A stretch of DNA of 64,000 nt from Flavobacteriales bacterium (GCA_016716605.1 JADJWA010000002.1:124001-188000); one strand, 5' to 3'. Shown: positions 19,674 through 29,223, numbered from the stretch's first letter. Notes: generated from the sequence alone by a model not told the origin. Numbers and translations are program-made.

Positions 19674-21228
19674 CCGGCTCCTCCGCACGGCGGTTTGGCT
19701 GATCCTCGGCCTGGGCCTCGTCGATCGCACCATCGTCCTCTTCGGTTTCGCATTCACGCACATCGGCATCGATGATGCGCTGATCATGCAGGTGGCCGCC
19801 GATTACGGCAACGGGATCTTCCGCGAGCCCTTCCTCTACGGCCAGAACTACAACCCCATGCTGGAGGCCCTGCTCGCAGCGCCCTTCAACCGCGTGGGGG
19901 CTGCGCCGTGGATCGCGCTGCCCATCGTCACTTCAATGCTCGCGCTCCTCCCGTTCTGGTCGTGGAGCCTCTTGGCGCTCCGGAAAGGCGCATTGGCCCC
20001 CGCCTTGGTGATCGCCCTCGTGCCGCTCGTGCTGCCCGCGGAGTGGGCCATGATCACGAGCATGCCGCGCGGCTGGGTGCATGGGCTCGCGCTGTTGGCC
20101 TTTGTGCCCTGGGTGCTGAATGTGCGCCATGCGTTGACCCGGCACCTGCTCTCGGCCTTCGCGCTGGTGGCCGCGCTGCTCTGCAATGCGAATGCGCTGC
20201 CTGCTGTTGCTGCCGTCGCGCTCTGGCTGCTACTGCGCGATGGAAGGCATGCTTCGCTGTGGATCAGTGCGGCCCTTGCCTCCGCGACCGGTTATGGCGT
20301 GCATGGTGCTGCTCAAGCATGGTATGCCTCCCGACCCGGTTCCGTGGTGCATGGGATCGGCGCGAATGACCTGGCCTTCAACCCGTCGTTGATCATCGAC
20401 GGGCTCGCGAACATCGGCTTGCACTTCGAGCACCTGCATCCCTTCGGCGGCTTGGGCTGGTTGCCCCTCGCCTTGCTGCTCGTTGCCGCATTCGTGCTCT
20501 TGCGCCAAGGCGAATGGCGCGTGGCGCTGTCCATGATCGCCGCGATGACCGTCTTGGTCCTAGCGCTCGGCATCCCCAAGGTGCATGAAGGATGCGCGAG
20601 CGTCTTTTTCCCGCGCTCGCGGATGATGCTCAGCGTGCCTTTGCTCTTGGCGGGCGTGCTCGCCTGGCTGCTGCGGAGCTCACGGGTTCCGCGCTGGTTC
20701 GCGATCGCGAGCCCGATCCTGGCGCTGATCACGGTCCTCGTGCAAGCACAGGCGCTGCACGGCACCGTGGATCGCGAGCTGGCCCAGCAGGAATGCGCCT
20801 GGGTTCGCCAAGAGCCGTCGGGATCGGTGCGTGACCGTTGCGAGACGATCCGTGAGACGGCCATCAACAACGACTGCCGCTTGATCGTTCCCATCCGCTG
20901 GCCGCACATCAAGGTGGACCATCGCACGCATTTCACCGCGCACCTCACCTGCTACGCATGCCCGGTGCTCGTCGAGGGCTTCCCGTCGGCCTATGGTGCC
21001 GGTTACGACCGTCGATCATGGGTGCGCGAGGCGCATCAGCAAGCGCCGCAAGGACGCGTGCTCTTCATCGGCGGCGATGGTGCCGCTTGGCAGCGCGCGG
21101 TCGCCGATGGCTTGGCCATCAAGGATGTCAGTGAGCAGAGCGTCCCGATGCACATCGCGCAATGCGACTCGATCGCCATCAGCGATCTCATCCTGCTCCT
21201 TGGTGTTGACGATGACCTCGGCCGTTGA
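19654..21228 (+). CDS. multi-spanning membrane protein, glycosyltransferase-39-like
   Basis: 524 residues from the ATG at 19654, which lies inside the end of miaA in another frame. About ten hydrophobic helices are followed by a soluble C-terminal domain of about 140 residues that is Cys-containing (CAWVRQEP, DRCETI, LTCYACPV). The first loop carries GIDDALIMQVAADYGNG, resembling the acidic loop after the first helix of GT39/ArnT-like lipid-linked sugar transferases. No characterised family is certain. The extended overlap suggests co-translation with miaA. Confidence 0.72.
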   Translation: MRRPSDDRLLRTAVWLILGLGLVDRTIVLFGFAFTHIGIDDALIMQVAADYGNGIFREPFLYGQNYNPMLEALLAAPFNRVGAAPWIALPIVTSMLALLPFWSWSLLALRKGALAPALVIALVPLVLPAEWAMITSMPRGWVHGLALLAFVPWVLNVRHALTRHLLSAFALVAALLCNANALPAVAAVALWLLLRDGRHASLWISAALASATGYGVHGAAQAWYASRPGSVVHGIGANDLAFNPSLIIDGLANIGLHFEHLHPFGGLGWLPLALLLVAAFVLLRQGEWRVALSMIAAMTVLVLALGIPKVHEGCASVFFPRSRMMLSVPLLLAGVLAWLLRSSRVPRWFAIASPILALITVLVQAQALHGTVDRELAQQECAWVRQEPSGSVRDRCETIRETAINNDCRLIVPIRWPHIKVDHRTHFTAHLTCYACPVLVEGFPSAYGAGYDRRSWVREAHQQAPQGRVLFIGGDGAAWQRAVADGLAIKDVSEQSVPMHIAQCDSIAISDLILLLGVDDDLGR

Positions 21229-22503
21229 TCAAAGCTGCACGCCGATCAGCAGCACATCATCCACTTGCTCCTCGTTCCCCTTCCAATTGCGGAAGCGGTC
21301 GCTGATGGCCTGGTGCTGATCGTCCATGCCCAGGCCCGCGGTCTCCACGAGCCATTGCCTGAAGCCCGCGCTGCGCAGCTTCCTGCCCTGCGGCCCGCCG
21401 AACTGGTCGGCGATGCCATCGGAGAAGAGGTAGATGCGATCGCCGGGAAGGCATCGCGCTTCGTGCTGGGCGAAGGGCTTGTCGATGCCCTCGTGGTAGC
21501 CGATGGGCATGCGGTCGGCCTTCAACTCGGTGAGCGCACCGTTGCGCACCAGGTAGAGCGGATGGTAGGCCCCGGCGAACCGCAAGGTGGCGCTGCGCTC
21601 ATCCACGACGGCCACGCTCACGTTCATGCCATCGCGGTGGCTCACCTCGAGCTCGCCCTTGTTGAGCACCTGCTCGAATCCTGCGCGCATGGCGTCGAGC
21701 ATGGCCGCTGGCTCCGTGATGCGGCGCTGCAGCACCACCTCCTCGAAGAGCGAGGCGCCGATGAGGCTGAGCAAGGCGCCCGGCACGCCATGACCGGTGC
21801 AATCCGCCGCTGCCACGACCTTCTTCCCATCGACCTCGGTGAACCAGAACAGATCACCGCTCACGATATCGCGCGGACGGAAGAGGATGAAGCTCTCGGG
21901 GAACAACGCGGCGAGATCGGCCGCTTCGGGCAGCACCGCGCGCTGGATGCGCTGCGCGTAGCGGATGCTGCTGAGCAGGTCCGCGTTCTGGCGCTTCACC
22001 AGCGCTTGCTGCTCGCTCACCTTCTCCTGCAGGGCGATCCGCTCGCGGATGTCGCGGATGAAGAGGATGATGGCGGGCCGGCCATCGTAGCTGGTCACGC
22101 GTGCGCTGCTCTCCACGGGGAGCACGGCGCCGCTGGCAGTGAGCATCGGTACATCGTCATACACCGCGCCCTTCTTCTCCCACGCATCGGCGATGCGCTC
22201 GGCGCTGCGGTGCAGCATGCTGTCCGGGTGCAGTTGGAAGATGGTGAGGCCCTGCAACTCCTCCCGCGCATAGCCCAGCATCGATGCGGCCTTCTCGTTC
22301 GCCTGATAGATGCGGCCGTTGACGAAGTTGATCACGAAGAGTCCGTCGTTGCTGCCCTCGAGCACTTCCAGGTAACTGGCCCGGTCGCGCTCGATGCGCT
22401 CATGGCGCGCACGCAGCCGGTTGTACGCGAAGGCCAATCCGGTAGCGGCGCCGAGCAGCGCCACGGGCACGGCCACCACGGCGAGGCCAATGCTCAGCTC
22501 CAT
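21229..22503 (-). CDS. PAS-domain PP2C (SpoIIE/RsbU-type) serine phosphatase
   Basis: 424 residues. One N-terminal membrane helix is followed by a PAS domain (about residues 45-160, with GSNDGLFVINFVNGRIYQ and FIRDIRER), a short coiled segment and a SpoIIE-type PP2C domain. Metal-binding acidic motifs are intact: SGDLFWF, AAADCTGHGVPGALLS and FSDGIADQFGG. The family dephosphorylates anti-sigma-factor antagonists or related partner-switch proteins; no partner gene is nearby. Its start overlaps the upstream redoxin gene by 10 bases, so both are expressed from one minus-strand transcript. Confidence 0.9.
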   Translation of the reverse strand: MELSIGLAVVAVPVALLGAATGLAFAYNRLRARHERIERDRASYLEVLEGSNDGLFVINFVNGRIYQANEKAASMLGYAREELQGLTIFQLHPDSMLHRSAERIADAWEKKGAVYDDVPMLTASGAVLPVESSARVTSYDGRPAIILFIRDIRERIALQEKVSEQQALVKRQNADLLSSIRYAQRIQRAVLPEAADLAALFPESFILFRPRDIVSGDLFWFTEVDGKKVVAAADCTGHGVPGALLSLIGASLFEEVVLQRRITEPAAMLDAMRAGFEQVLNKGELEVSHRDGMNVSVAVVDERSATLRFAGAYHPLYLVRNGALTELKADRMPIGYHEGIDKPFAQHEARCLPGDRIYLFSDGIADQFGGPQGRKLRSAGFRQWLVETAGLGMDDQHQAISDRFRNWKGNEEQVDDVLLIGVQL

Positions 22504-23510
22504 GATGCTGCTGGTGTCGCATTGAGGCCTTGGAGCGCACCGAAGATCAGCTCCGGGTCCAGGAACTCGCCGACCCGATCGGGGCGCGAGACGTAACGCA
22601 CCATGCCATCGACGTCGATGAGGAATGAAGCGGGCAACGGGATGCCTTGCTCGTAATCAACGCCCACCTCGAGCAAGGGGTTGTTGTACACCACGCCGTA
22701 TTGCCCACTCACCTGCTGGTCGCTGTCACTGAGCATGCGGTAGCCCACGCCGATGCGCGCCACCATGTCGCGGTTCACGTCGATGTTGTCGGGGCCGATG
22801 GCCACCACGTGGACGCCCTTCTCGGCGAAGCGCTGCCGATTGCGCTCGTAGGTGCGCAGCATCATGTGGCAGCCGGGGCACCAATCGCCGCGCACGAAGA
22901 TCAAGAGCACCGGATGCTGGCCACGGTAGGAAGAGAGCCGCACCGGGCGCCCGTCCTGATCGGGCAGCGTGAAGTCCACCGCCTCCTGCCCCACCTGCAC
23001 CTTGTAGCCGAAGCGCGTGCTGCGCCGGATGCGGAAGCCGTCCTGCACATAGCTGAAGGTGAGCCCGAGCGCGCCCACGATGGGCAGCAGCGGCGCGAGC
23101 CAGAGGTCCCAGGCGAAAGGCTGGCCACTGACCGCAAACGCATACAGCCCTGCGGCGGCGACCGACATGCCCGAATCGAGCCAGAGCAGGTTCACATAGG
23201 TGAACTGCTGCATGAAGGCCTGCCGGGCGATGATGGCCGTGCCCGACAGCAGCATGGCCAAGGTGAGCATGGGCCAGGTGCTGTAACGCAGGTCGAGCGC
23301 GATGCCGATGGCCAGCGCCGTGAGCAGGATCAGCGTGAATTGGTAGTTGCTCGTGTACTTCTTAAACTCGAGCTGAACGAAGCCGTGCGCCAGCACAAGC
23401 ATGCCGGCCATGAGCAGTGGTTCACCGAGCAGGAGGGGCACGGCCGAGGCCAGCAAGAGGAGCAGGGCCAGGCTCGTGAAGGGGTGTATCCGCGTGAGCA
23501 CGCGCGTCAT
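22494..23510 (-). CDS. membrane-anchored peroxiredoxin/AhpC-TSA-like protein
   Basis: 338 residues from the ATG at 23510; a GTG nine bases upstream is possible. About five N-terminal hydrophobic helices occupy the first 160 residues. They are followed by a thioredoxin-fold domain whose active site is GDWCPGC (Cys211 and Cys214), with the family's VDFTLPDQDGRPVRLSSYRG lead-in abbreviated here, and IPLPASFLIDVDGMV with the cis-Pro. Such proteins reduce peroxides or disulphides. The membrane part suggests action at the inner membrane. It is coupled to the PP2C gene by overlap. Confidence 0.82.
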   Translation of the reverse strand: MTRVLTRIHPFTSLALLLLLASAVPLLLGEPLLMAGMLVLAHGFVQLEFKKYTSNYQFTLILLTALAIGIALDLRYSTWPMLTLAMLLSGTAIIARQAFMQQFTYVNLLWLDSGMSVAAAGLYAFAVSGQPFAWDLWLAPLLPIVGALGLTFSYVQDGFRIRRSTRFGYKVQVGQEAVDFTLPDQDGRPVRLSSYRGQHPVLLIFVRGDWCPGCHMMLRTYERNRQRFAEKGVHVVAIGPDNIDVNRDMVARIGVGYRMLSDSDQQVSGQYGVVYNNPLLEVGVDYEQGIPLPASFLIDVDGMVRYVSRPDRVGEFLDPELIFGALQGLNATPAASWS

Positions 23511-23546
23511 ACGGCACACGTGTGGGCGATGTTGCCCGCACGCCGT

Positions 23547-24470
23547 TCAGCGGGCGCGGTACTTCGCCCAGTTTATGAGCAGCACGCCGAGCAGGATTAT
23601 CACCAGCCCGCCGATCTCCATTACGCCGATCTGCTCCTTGCCCAGCCATACGCCCAGCAGCACGGCCACCACAGGGTTCACGTAGGCATAGGTGCTCACC
23701 TGCGTGGCCGGTCGCACGCTCAACAGCCAGACGTAGGCGCTGAAAGCGATCACGCTGCCGAAGACCACCAGGTAGGCCTCGGCGATCCAGGCATTCCGCG
23801 GCACATCGGCGAAGGAGAAACCCTCCCATTCGCCGCGCGCCACGCTCACCGCAAGGAAGCACACGGCGCCCGTGAGCATCTGCCACGCGCTGTTCGCCGT
23901 GTTCGAGAGCTTCACGGGGTTGTACTTGCTCCACACCGAGCCGCTTGGCCAGGCCAGGATGCCCAAGGCCAGCACCGCGATCGCCGTGGCCTCGGCCTCG
24001 AAACCTTGATCCGTCAGTTGCACGCTCAACCGCTCGCGGAAGAGCAGCCACACGCCTGTGATCCCCGCTGCGATCCCGATCATGGTGGTAGGGCTTCGGA
24101 AGTTCACGCCCCACTGCGGCTTGTCGACCAGCGTGAAGGTGAGCGGCGCCACGGCGATGGCGATGGCCGCCACGCCGCTGGGCACCGTTTGCTGCGCCCA
24201 TACCACGGCGCCGTTGCCCACGAAGAGCAGGAGGAAGCCCACGAGAAGCACTTTCCAAAGTCCGCTCTCCGGCACTACGCTGAAACCCTGTGCCCGGGTC
24301 ATCACGAACATGATCACGCTCGCCGCCGCGAAGCGCAGGCCGCCGAGCATGAAGGGCGGGAAGCCCGTGAGCGCCTCCTTGATGCCGTAATACGTGCTGC
24401 CCCAAATGATGTAGAGGGCCGCAAAAGCAAGGATGACCTTGAGGCGGGAGGGTGCGGCAGGCACGGGCAT
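23547..24470 (-). CDS. EamA (DMT superfamily) transporter
   Basis: 307 residues from the ATG at 24470, chosen because it precedes the usual SRLKVILAFAALYIIWGSTY start; an ATG at 24518 would add 16 charged residues. Ten hydrophobic helices form two EamA repeats, with the second repeat starting near IAVLALGILAWPSGSVWSKY. These proteins export or import small metabolites; the substrate is not predictable. The C-terminus is short and basic (INWAKYRAR). It diverges from the E1 dehydrogenase gene. Confidence 0.9.
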   Translation of the reverse strand: MPVPAAPSRLKVILAFAALYIIWGSTYYGIKEALTGFPPFMLGGLRFAAASVIMFVMTRAQGFSVVPESGLWKVLLVGFLLLFVGNGAVVWAQQTVPSGVAAIAIAVAPLTFTLVDKPQWGVNFRSPTTMIGIAAGITGVWLLFRERLSVQLTDQGFEAEATAIAVLALGILAWPSGSVWSKYNPVKLSNTANSAWQMLTGAVCFLAVSVARGEWEGFSFADVPRNAWIAEAYLVVFGSVIAFSAYVWLLSVRPATQVSTYAYVNPVVAVLLGVWLGKEQIGVMEIGGLVIILLGVLLINWAKYRAR

Positions 24471-24559
24471 CCGCCTCGGCAACCAACGCTCCAGCGAACG
24501 GGCGCGAAGATGCTGCATGAAGCTGCACCGCGCATCACTTCACCTTCACCCCATGCCAC

Positions 24560-24567
24560 TACCTTCG
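24560..24567 (+). promoter_or_regulatory. promoter-like box TACCTTCG before the E1 gene
   Basis: TACCTTCG differs by one base from TAnnTTTG and sits 20 bases before the ATG at 24587. The same variant (TACCTTCG) precedes the gene at 59388. Confidence 0.38.
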
Positions 24568-24586
24568 CCACGACCCGTTATCAGCC

Positions 24587-27049
24587 ATGGCCCGCACCAA
24601 GACCGCACCCGAAGCCGAGATCAGCTTGAGCGAATTGAAAGAGGAAGTCCTGCGCGATTACGAGCTCTGCGTGCTCAGCCGCGAGGCCTCGCTCATCGGC
24701 CGCAAGGAAGTCCTTGGAGGCAAGGCCAAGTTCGGGATCTTCGGCGATGGCAAGGAACTGGCGCAGGTGTGCATGGCCAAGCAGTTCCGCGATGGCGATT
24801 GGCGCAGCGGCTACTACCGCGACATGACCTTCATGTTCGCCATCGGGCAGCTCACCGTGCAGCAATGGTTCGCGCAGCTCTATGCGCACGCCGATGTGCA
24901 GGCCGACCCCAGCAGCGCAGGCCGCAGCATGAACGGCCACTTCGCCACGCGCAGCCTCGACGACAACGGCGAGTGGAAGGACCTGATGGCCCAGCCGAAC
25001 TCATCGCCCGATATCTCCCCCACCGGCGGACAGATGCCGCGACTGCTCGGCCTTGCGCAGGCGAGCAAGGTGTTCCGCAACAACGAGGCGCTGCACGGCC
25101 ACACGCACCTCACTGATAGAGGCAATGAGGTCGCCTTCGGCACCATCGGCGATGCCAGCACCAGCGAAGGTCACTTCTGGGAGACCATGAATGCCGCCGG
25201 CGTGCTCAGCGTGCCCTTGGCCATGAGCGTGTGGGACGATGGCTGGGGCATCAGCGTGAGCAAGGCCTACCAGACCACCAAGGGCAGCATCAGCACGCTG
25301 CTCTCCGGCTTCCAGCGCGAGCCGGGCACCAATGGCATCGAGCTCTTCAAGACCAAGGGCTGGGACTACGTGTCGCTGAACCGCACCTACGAGACGGCCA
25401 TCGCCCTGTGCCGCGCCGAGCATGTGCCCGTGCTCATCCACGTGGAGGAGGTGACGCAGCCGCAGGGCCACAGCACCAGCGGCAGCCACGAGCGCTACAA
25501 GAGCAGCGTGAGCGATTGGATCCGCGACAAGGACGGCAACCGCGTGGAGGAAGTGCCCCTGCTCGATTGGTACAAGGTGTACGACTGCAACGTGAAGTTC
25601 CGCGAGTGGATCCTGAATGCGCGTCCCGGCGGCGAGCTGATCGCCAGCGTGCAGGAGCTCGAGGAACTGGAAGCCAAGGCCAAGGCCGATGCGCGCGCCG
25701 CGCAGAAAGCCGCGTGGAAAGCGTTCCAGGACGAGATCAAGTCCGAGTTGAACGATGTGGCGTTCATGATCGAAGCGCTGGCCGGTGCGCGTTTCCCTGA
25801 GGGCTCGAACACGGCGGAGACCATCACCAACCTGGTCAAGGAGCTTCGTTCTGAGATGAGCCCCGGTCGCAAGGAAGTGGTGAGCGCTGCCCGGCGTGCG
25901 TTGCTGCTGGCCGCCACGGCTGATCCCATCGCACGCCAGCCTCTGAAAGATTGGATCGAGAACGCGATGTCGTTGAACGGTGACCGCTACGGCTCGCACC
26001 TCTACTCCGAGAGCGCGAAGAGCTGCCTCAAGGTCCGCGAAGTGCCGGTGGAATACGCCACCGACGAACAGGTCGACGGCCGCATCATCATCCGCGACAA
26101 CTTCAAGGCCCTCTTCGAGCAGGAGCCGCTGCTGCTCACCTTCGGCGAGGACACCGGCAAGATCGGCGATGTGAACCAGGGCATGGAAGGCATGCAGGGC
26201 TGGTTCGGTGAATTGCGCGTGAGCGATACCGGCATCCGCGAGGCCACCATCCTCGGCCAGGGCATCGGCATGGCGCTGCGCGGACTGCGCCCCGTGGCCG
26301 AGATCCAATACCTCGATTACCTGCTCTATTGCCTGCAAGGCATGAGCGACGACCTGGCCACCGTGCTCTGGCGCACCAAAGGCGGACAGAAGTGCCCGCT
26401 CATCGTGCGCACGCGCGGCCACCGCTTAGAAGGCGTTTGGCACAGCGGCAGCCCCATGGGCATGATCATCAACAGCCTGCGCGGCGTGGTGGTGTGCGTG
26501 CCGCGCAACATGCAGCAGGCCGCTGGCATGTACAACACCTTGCTGCAGAGCGACGACCCCGCGCTGGTGATCGAATGCCTCAACGGCTACCGCAGCAAGG
26601 AGCGCCTGCCCAGCAACCTCGGCGAGTTCACCGTGCCCATCGGCGTGCCCGAAGTCTGGTGCGAAGGCACCGACATCACCATCGTGAGCTACGGCAGCAC
26701 CTTCCATGTGGCACAGAAAGCAGCGGAGCGCCTCCACGCCCTCGGCATCGATGTGGAGATGATCGATGTGCGCACCCTCCTCCCCTTCGACCTCAACCAC
26801 ACGATCGTGGAGAGCCTGAAGAAGACCAACCGCCTGCTGGTGGTGGATGAGGATGTGCCCGGCGGCGCCAGCGCGTACATCCTGCAGCAGATCCTGGAAG
26901 TGCAGGGCGGCTACCGCTACCTCGATGGCACGCCTTCAACCCTCACCGCGAAGGCGCACCGCCCCGCCTACGGCAGCGATGGCGACTACTTCAGCAAGCC
27001 GAGCGTGGAGGATGTGGTGGAGAAGGTGGTGGGGATGCTCAGTGAGTAG
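24587..27049 (+). CDS. 2-oxoacid dehydrogenase E1 component, fused alpha and beta subunits
   Basis: 820 residues. The first half is E1-alpha: the thiamine diphosphate motif starts with TIGDASTSEG (residues 187-195) and continues through MNAAGVL to the WGISV loop. The second half, from about residue 500, is E1-beta: LLTFGEDTGKIGDVNQG, ATILGQGIGMALRGLRP, YGSTFHVAQKAAERL and DVRTLLPFD. The enzyme decarboxylates a branched-chain or related 2-oxoacid and passes the acyl group to a separate E2 lipoyl subunit. This fused form is common in Bacteroidota. The exact substrate (branched-chain, pyruvate) cannot be told. Its last 55 bases recur 3.3 kb downstream. Confidence 0.93.
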   Translation: MARTKTAPEAEISLSELKEEVLRDYELCVLSREASLIGRKEVLGGKAKFGIFGDGKELAQVCMAKQFRDGDWRSGYYRDMTFMFAIGQLTVQQWFAQLYAHADVQADPSSAGRSMNGHFATRSLDDNGEWKDLMAQPNSSPDISPTGGQMPRLLGLAQASKVFRNNEALHGHTHLTDRGNEVAFGTIGDASTSEGHFWETMNAAGVLSVPLAMSVWDDGWGISVSKAYQTTKGSISTLLSGFQREPGTNGIELFKTKGWDYVSLNRTYETAIALCRAEHVPVLIHVEEVTQPQGHSTSGSHERYKSSVSDWIRDKDGNRVEEVPLLDWYKVYDCNVKFREWILNARPGGELIASVQELEELEAKAKADARAAQKAAWKAFQDEIKSELNDVAFMIEALAGARFPEGSNTAETITNLVKELRSEMSPGRKEVVSAARRALLLAATADPIARQPLKDWIENAMSLNGDRYGSHLYSESAKSCLKVREVPVEYATDEQVDGRIIIRDNFKALFEQEPLLLTFGEDTGKIGDVNQGMEGMQGWFGELRVSDTGIREATILGQGIGMALRGLRPVAEIQYLDYLLYCLQGMSDDLATVLWRTKGGQKCPLIVRTRGHRLEGVWHSGSPMGMIINSLRGVVVCVPRNMQQAAGMYNTLLQSDDPALVIECLNGYRSKERLPSNLGEFTVPIGVPEVWCEGTDITIVSYGSTFHVAQKAAERLHALGIDVEMIDVRTLLPFDLNHTIVESLKKTNRLLVVDEDVPGGASAYILQQILEVQGGYRYLDGTPSTLTAKAHRPAYGSDGDYFSKPSVEDVVEKVVGMLSE
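26994..27049 (+). repeat. direct repeat, copy A (3' end of the E1 gene)
   Basis: The last 18 codons of the E1 gene, encoding KPSVEDVVEKVVGMLSE and the stop. The same segment, with about nine differences, is found at 30324-30379 in the same orientation. The repeat may mark a site of insertion or the footprint of a tandem duplication. Confidence 0.75.
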
Positions 27050-27070
27050 GGTGGCGCTTCGCGCGTAACG

Positions 27071-27179
27071 AGATCGCTTCAGCCCCGCCCCAGGCGGGGC
27101 TTCGCGATGACCGGCTTCGGGTATCAATACCCGAAGCCGGTCATCGCGAGGCTGGCCGCCAGGCCAGCCGAAGCGATCT
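27071..27179. repeat. cloverleaf-like double palindrome beside the GIY-YIG gene
   Basis: An outer stem (agatcgcttc at 27071-27080 with gaagcgatct at 27170-27179) encloses three hairpins: 27082-27100 (8-bp arms gccccgcc/ggcggggc), 27103-27148 (perfect 21-bp arms with a TCAA loop) and 27150-27169 (8-bp arms ggctggcc/ggccagcc). It can also be read as two inverted copies of one element of the form GTCATCGCGA-hairpin-GAAGCGATCT. A degenerate single copy is at 41141-41166. It lies between the E1 stop and the GIY-YIG gene. Confidence 0.85.
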
Positions 27180-27213
27180 TGCAACCTGACGACCGTGATC
27201 AGCACCAACGAAC

Positions 27214-27492
27214 ATGACCGCCTGGGTGTACATCATGACCAACCGCCGCGGCGGCGTGCTCTACGTGGGCGTTACCTCCGACCTCAAGGGCCGCGTGGCC
27301 AAGCACAAGAACAAGACCTACCCCAACAGCTTCTCCGCGCAGTACAATCTGGACAAGCTCGTGTACTACGAGAAGATCGATGGCATGAGCAAGGCCATTG
27401 AGCGCGAAAAGCAACTGAAGGCCGGCAACCGCGCGCGCAAGGTGAAGCTCATCGAGGGCATGAACCCGGAGTGGACTGACCTCTGCTCATAG
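27214..27492 (+). CDS. small GIY-YIG endonuclease-domain protein
   Basis: 92 residues. The N-terminus AWVYIMTNRRGGVLYVGVTS is the GIY-YIG core (Y-I-M and Y-V-G in place of the named triplets), followed by the Arg of LKGRVAKHK, the Tyr in YYEKID and the Glu in IEREKQLKAG, which are the expected catalytic and metal-binding residues. Single-domain members like this are very common in Bacteroidota; some are mobile, but most are uncharacterised. It starts 35 bases after the cloverleaf palindrome. Confidence 0.9.
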   Translation: MTAWVYIMTNRRGGVLYVGVTSDLKGRVAKHKNKTYPNSFSAQYNLDKLVYYEKIDGMSKAIEREKQLKAGNRARKVKLIEGMNPEWTDLCS

Positions 27493-27549
27493 TGACTCGC
27501 CCGCTGTGGACTCTTTTTGAGAGACCTGTTAAGGTTCCACATCGGAGGT

Positions 27550-29073
27550 TCAGTGGACAGCCGCAACACGGTAAGTCGCGAGCAGTCTTCCATACTTGTC
27601 AAGTACGGTGACGAGGAATAGCCCTGAGCTCTTGCCTGCAAGCGTTATGCTCAACGATGCGCTCTGCACGCGCCAGGACTCCAGTTCCTGGCCAAGTCCA
27701 TTGTAAAGGGATACTGTTCCCTGCGATGGGAGGCTTTGCATGGCCACTGTGCCGGAACCCGCATCGATGACCAGATCGGTCGTAATCGGAGCGCGTTCCG
27801 CGAGACCAACATTGCCACATATGTTCTCGAGCAATGTGGCCGCAGGATTGGCCGTCGGCATTAGCGGGGATACCCCCCCAGCCCCTAGCGCTTCGCCCTG
27901 GACACCAAGGTACCAAGTCGGCGAAAGCGTGTTCATCACCTCGGTCGCAAGTTCGCAGTCCGCACCCATGCCCTGACCGTCCAACACGGCCATGCAGATG
28001 TCCCGCGAACCTGGGCCGGTGTCTGCAACAGAAGAGGTCAGGGCCAACGAACCATCTGTAAATTGGGCATGTAGTCCGGGCTCCGTGGGCATGATGTTCC
28101 ACCCATTCAACCGGCGCTGCCAAACCAGATTACCAGCGTCATCAAGCAGCACCAGCAGTGGGTAACAAGACCCAGAGCAGAACTCTCCACTGATCAGGAA
28201 GCCTTGATTTACCTCCTGAACGGTCCGGAAGCGGCAACTTCCGATTCCGCCGTCGAAGACCCTCGTCCACAAGGTATCCCCAACGTTGTTTACCCGAATG
28301 GCGAGGGCCGGCCCACCGCTTGTGGCTCCCACCGCGACATAGCCGCCCGTGGCGATTTCCTTCACATCATGGAACTCCTCGGCCGCGGCGAGACCGAAAG
28401 TGCGCGACCACTCGATATCACCATCGCCATCCACCTTCATCAGCAGGCCATCGACTCCAGAGCCTGCCACAAGTGTTGAGCAAGCCACGATAGCACCCCC
28501 ATCGGCAGTTGGAGAGACCCCGCCGGTCACTTCAGCATTAGAAGTTCCGTACCGTTTGGACCAAAGCAGCGTTCCGTCCGCTCGGAATTTGTCCAATTGG
28601 ATGTCCGAGTTGGTTCCAACTGTATAGCCAAGGGCGTAAACCATCTCATCAATACCTACGCATACCGCTGTGTAGCGCTGAACTGCGCCCGTATAGGCCC
28701 AATCCACATCCCCCAATGAGTCCACACGGAGCAGGATACCGGAAGTCGGCTTTCGCCCCCCTGCCACCATGATGCTACCGTGACTACAAGTAGCGAGATC
28801 TAGTGCCCATGAGACTATCCCGCAGTCGTAATGTCTAGACCATTGCATTTCTCCAGACCGATGAATTCTCGTCAGGTAGAGATCATCCGCGTTGGTCCCT
28901 GCCACGAAGCTACCGGTCATGCCTCCCAGAATCACCGCATTGTCTTCGGTGGCACAGATCGCATATACCCGGTCGTTCAGAAGGCCGCCAAATGCACGTT
29001 GATAATAGGGTTGCCCCTGGACCACGCCTTGGAAAAAAAGCACAAGGCAGAGGGGGATTGAACCGTCCTTCAA
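27550..29073 (-). CDS. secreted repeat protein with T9SS-type C-terminal domain
   Basis: 507 residues if started at the TTG at 29073, which begins a good signal peptide (LCLVLFFQGVVQG). The reading frame extends upstream to an ATG at 29217, but that leader is not signal-like. The body repeats about 50-residue units such as GGYVAVGATSGGPALAIRVNN and DGGAIVACSTLVAGSGVDGLLMKVD, abbreviated here, a propeller or SBBP-like pattern of the DGDIEWSRTFG type. The last 75 residues resemble a sorting domain ending RLLATYRVAAVH. It is less GC-rich than the core genes. Confidence 0.78.
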   Translation of the reverse strand: MKDGSIPLCLVLFFQGVVQGQPYYQRAFGGLLNDRVYAICATEDNAVILGGMTGSFVAGTNADDLYLTRIHRSGEMQWSRHYDCGIVSWALDLATCSHGSIMVAGGRKPTSGILLRVDSLGDVDWAYTGAVQRYTAVCVGIDEMVYALGYTVGTNSDIQLDKFRADGTLLWSKRYGTSNAEVTGGVSPTADGGAIVACSTLVAGSGVDGLLMKVDGDGDIEWSRTFGLAAAEEFHDVKEIATGGYVAVGATSGGPALAIRVNNVGDTLWTRVFDGGIGSCRFRTVQEVNQGFLISGEFCSGSCYPLLVLLDDAGNLVWQRRLNGWNIMPTEPGLHAQFTDGSLALTSSVADTGPGSRDICMAVLDGQGMGADCELATEVMNTLSPTWYLGVQGEALGAGGVSPLMPTANPAATLLENICGNVGLAERAPITTDLVIDAGSGTVAMQSLPSQGTVSLYNGLGQELESWRVQSASLSITLAGKSSGLFLVTVLDKYGRLLATYRVAAVH

Positions 29074-29118
29074 GGACTCACGAGGATTGACGAACGAAAG
29101 TACATCGAACAAACTCCC

Positions 29119-29167
29119 CACGCTCACGCAAATCTCTTCCGTTGGTTCGGATCTGTGATCCCGACCA
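29119..29167. repeat. REP-like palindromic element, copy 1
   Basis: About 85% identical to the element at 29817-29863 over 46 bases, sharing CGCTC-CGC-AATCTCTTC and GGTTC-GATCTGTGATCC segments. It overlaps the upstream extension of the secreted repeat protein on the minus strand. Confidence 0.6.
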
Positions 29168-29223
29168 CCGCCCAGCTTACCGGCTTTGTCAGCCAACTGC
29201 GGCGCACACGGCAGCATGCACCT

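Noticed and set aside
22647..24629. 660-codon plus-strand frame rich in His, Ala and Arg
   Set aside because: It runs opposite to the redoxin and EamA genes and shows no domain.
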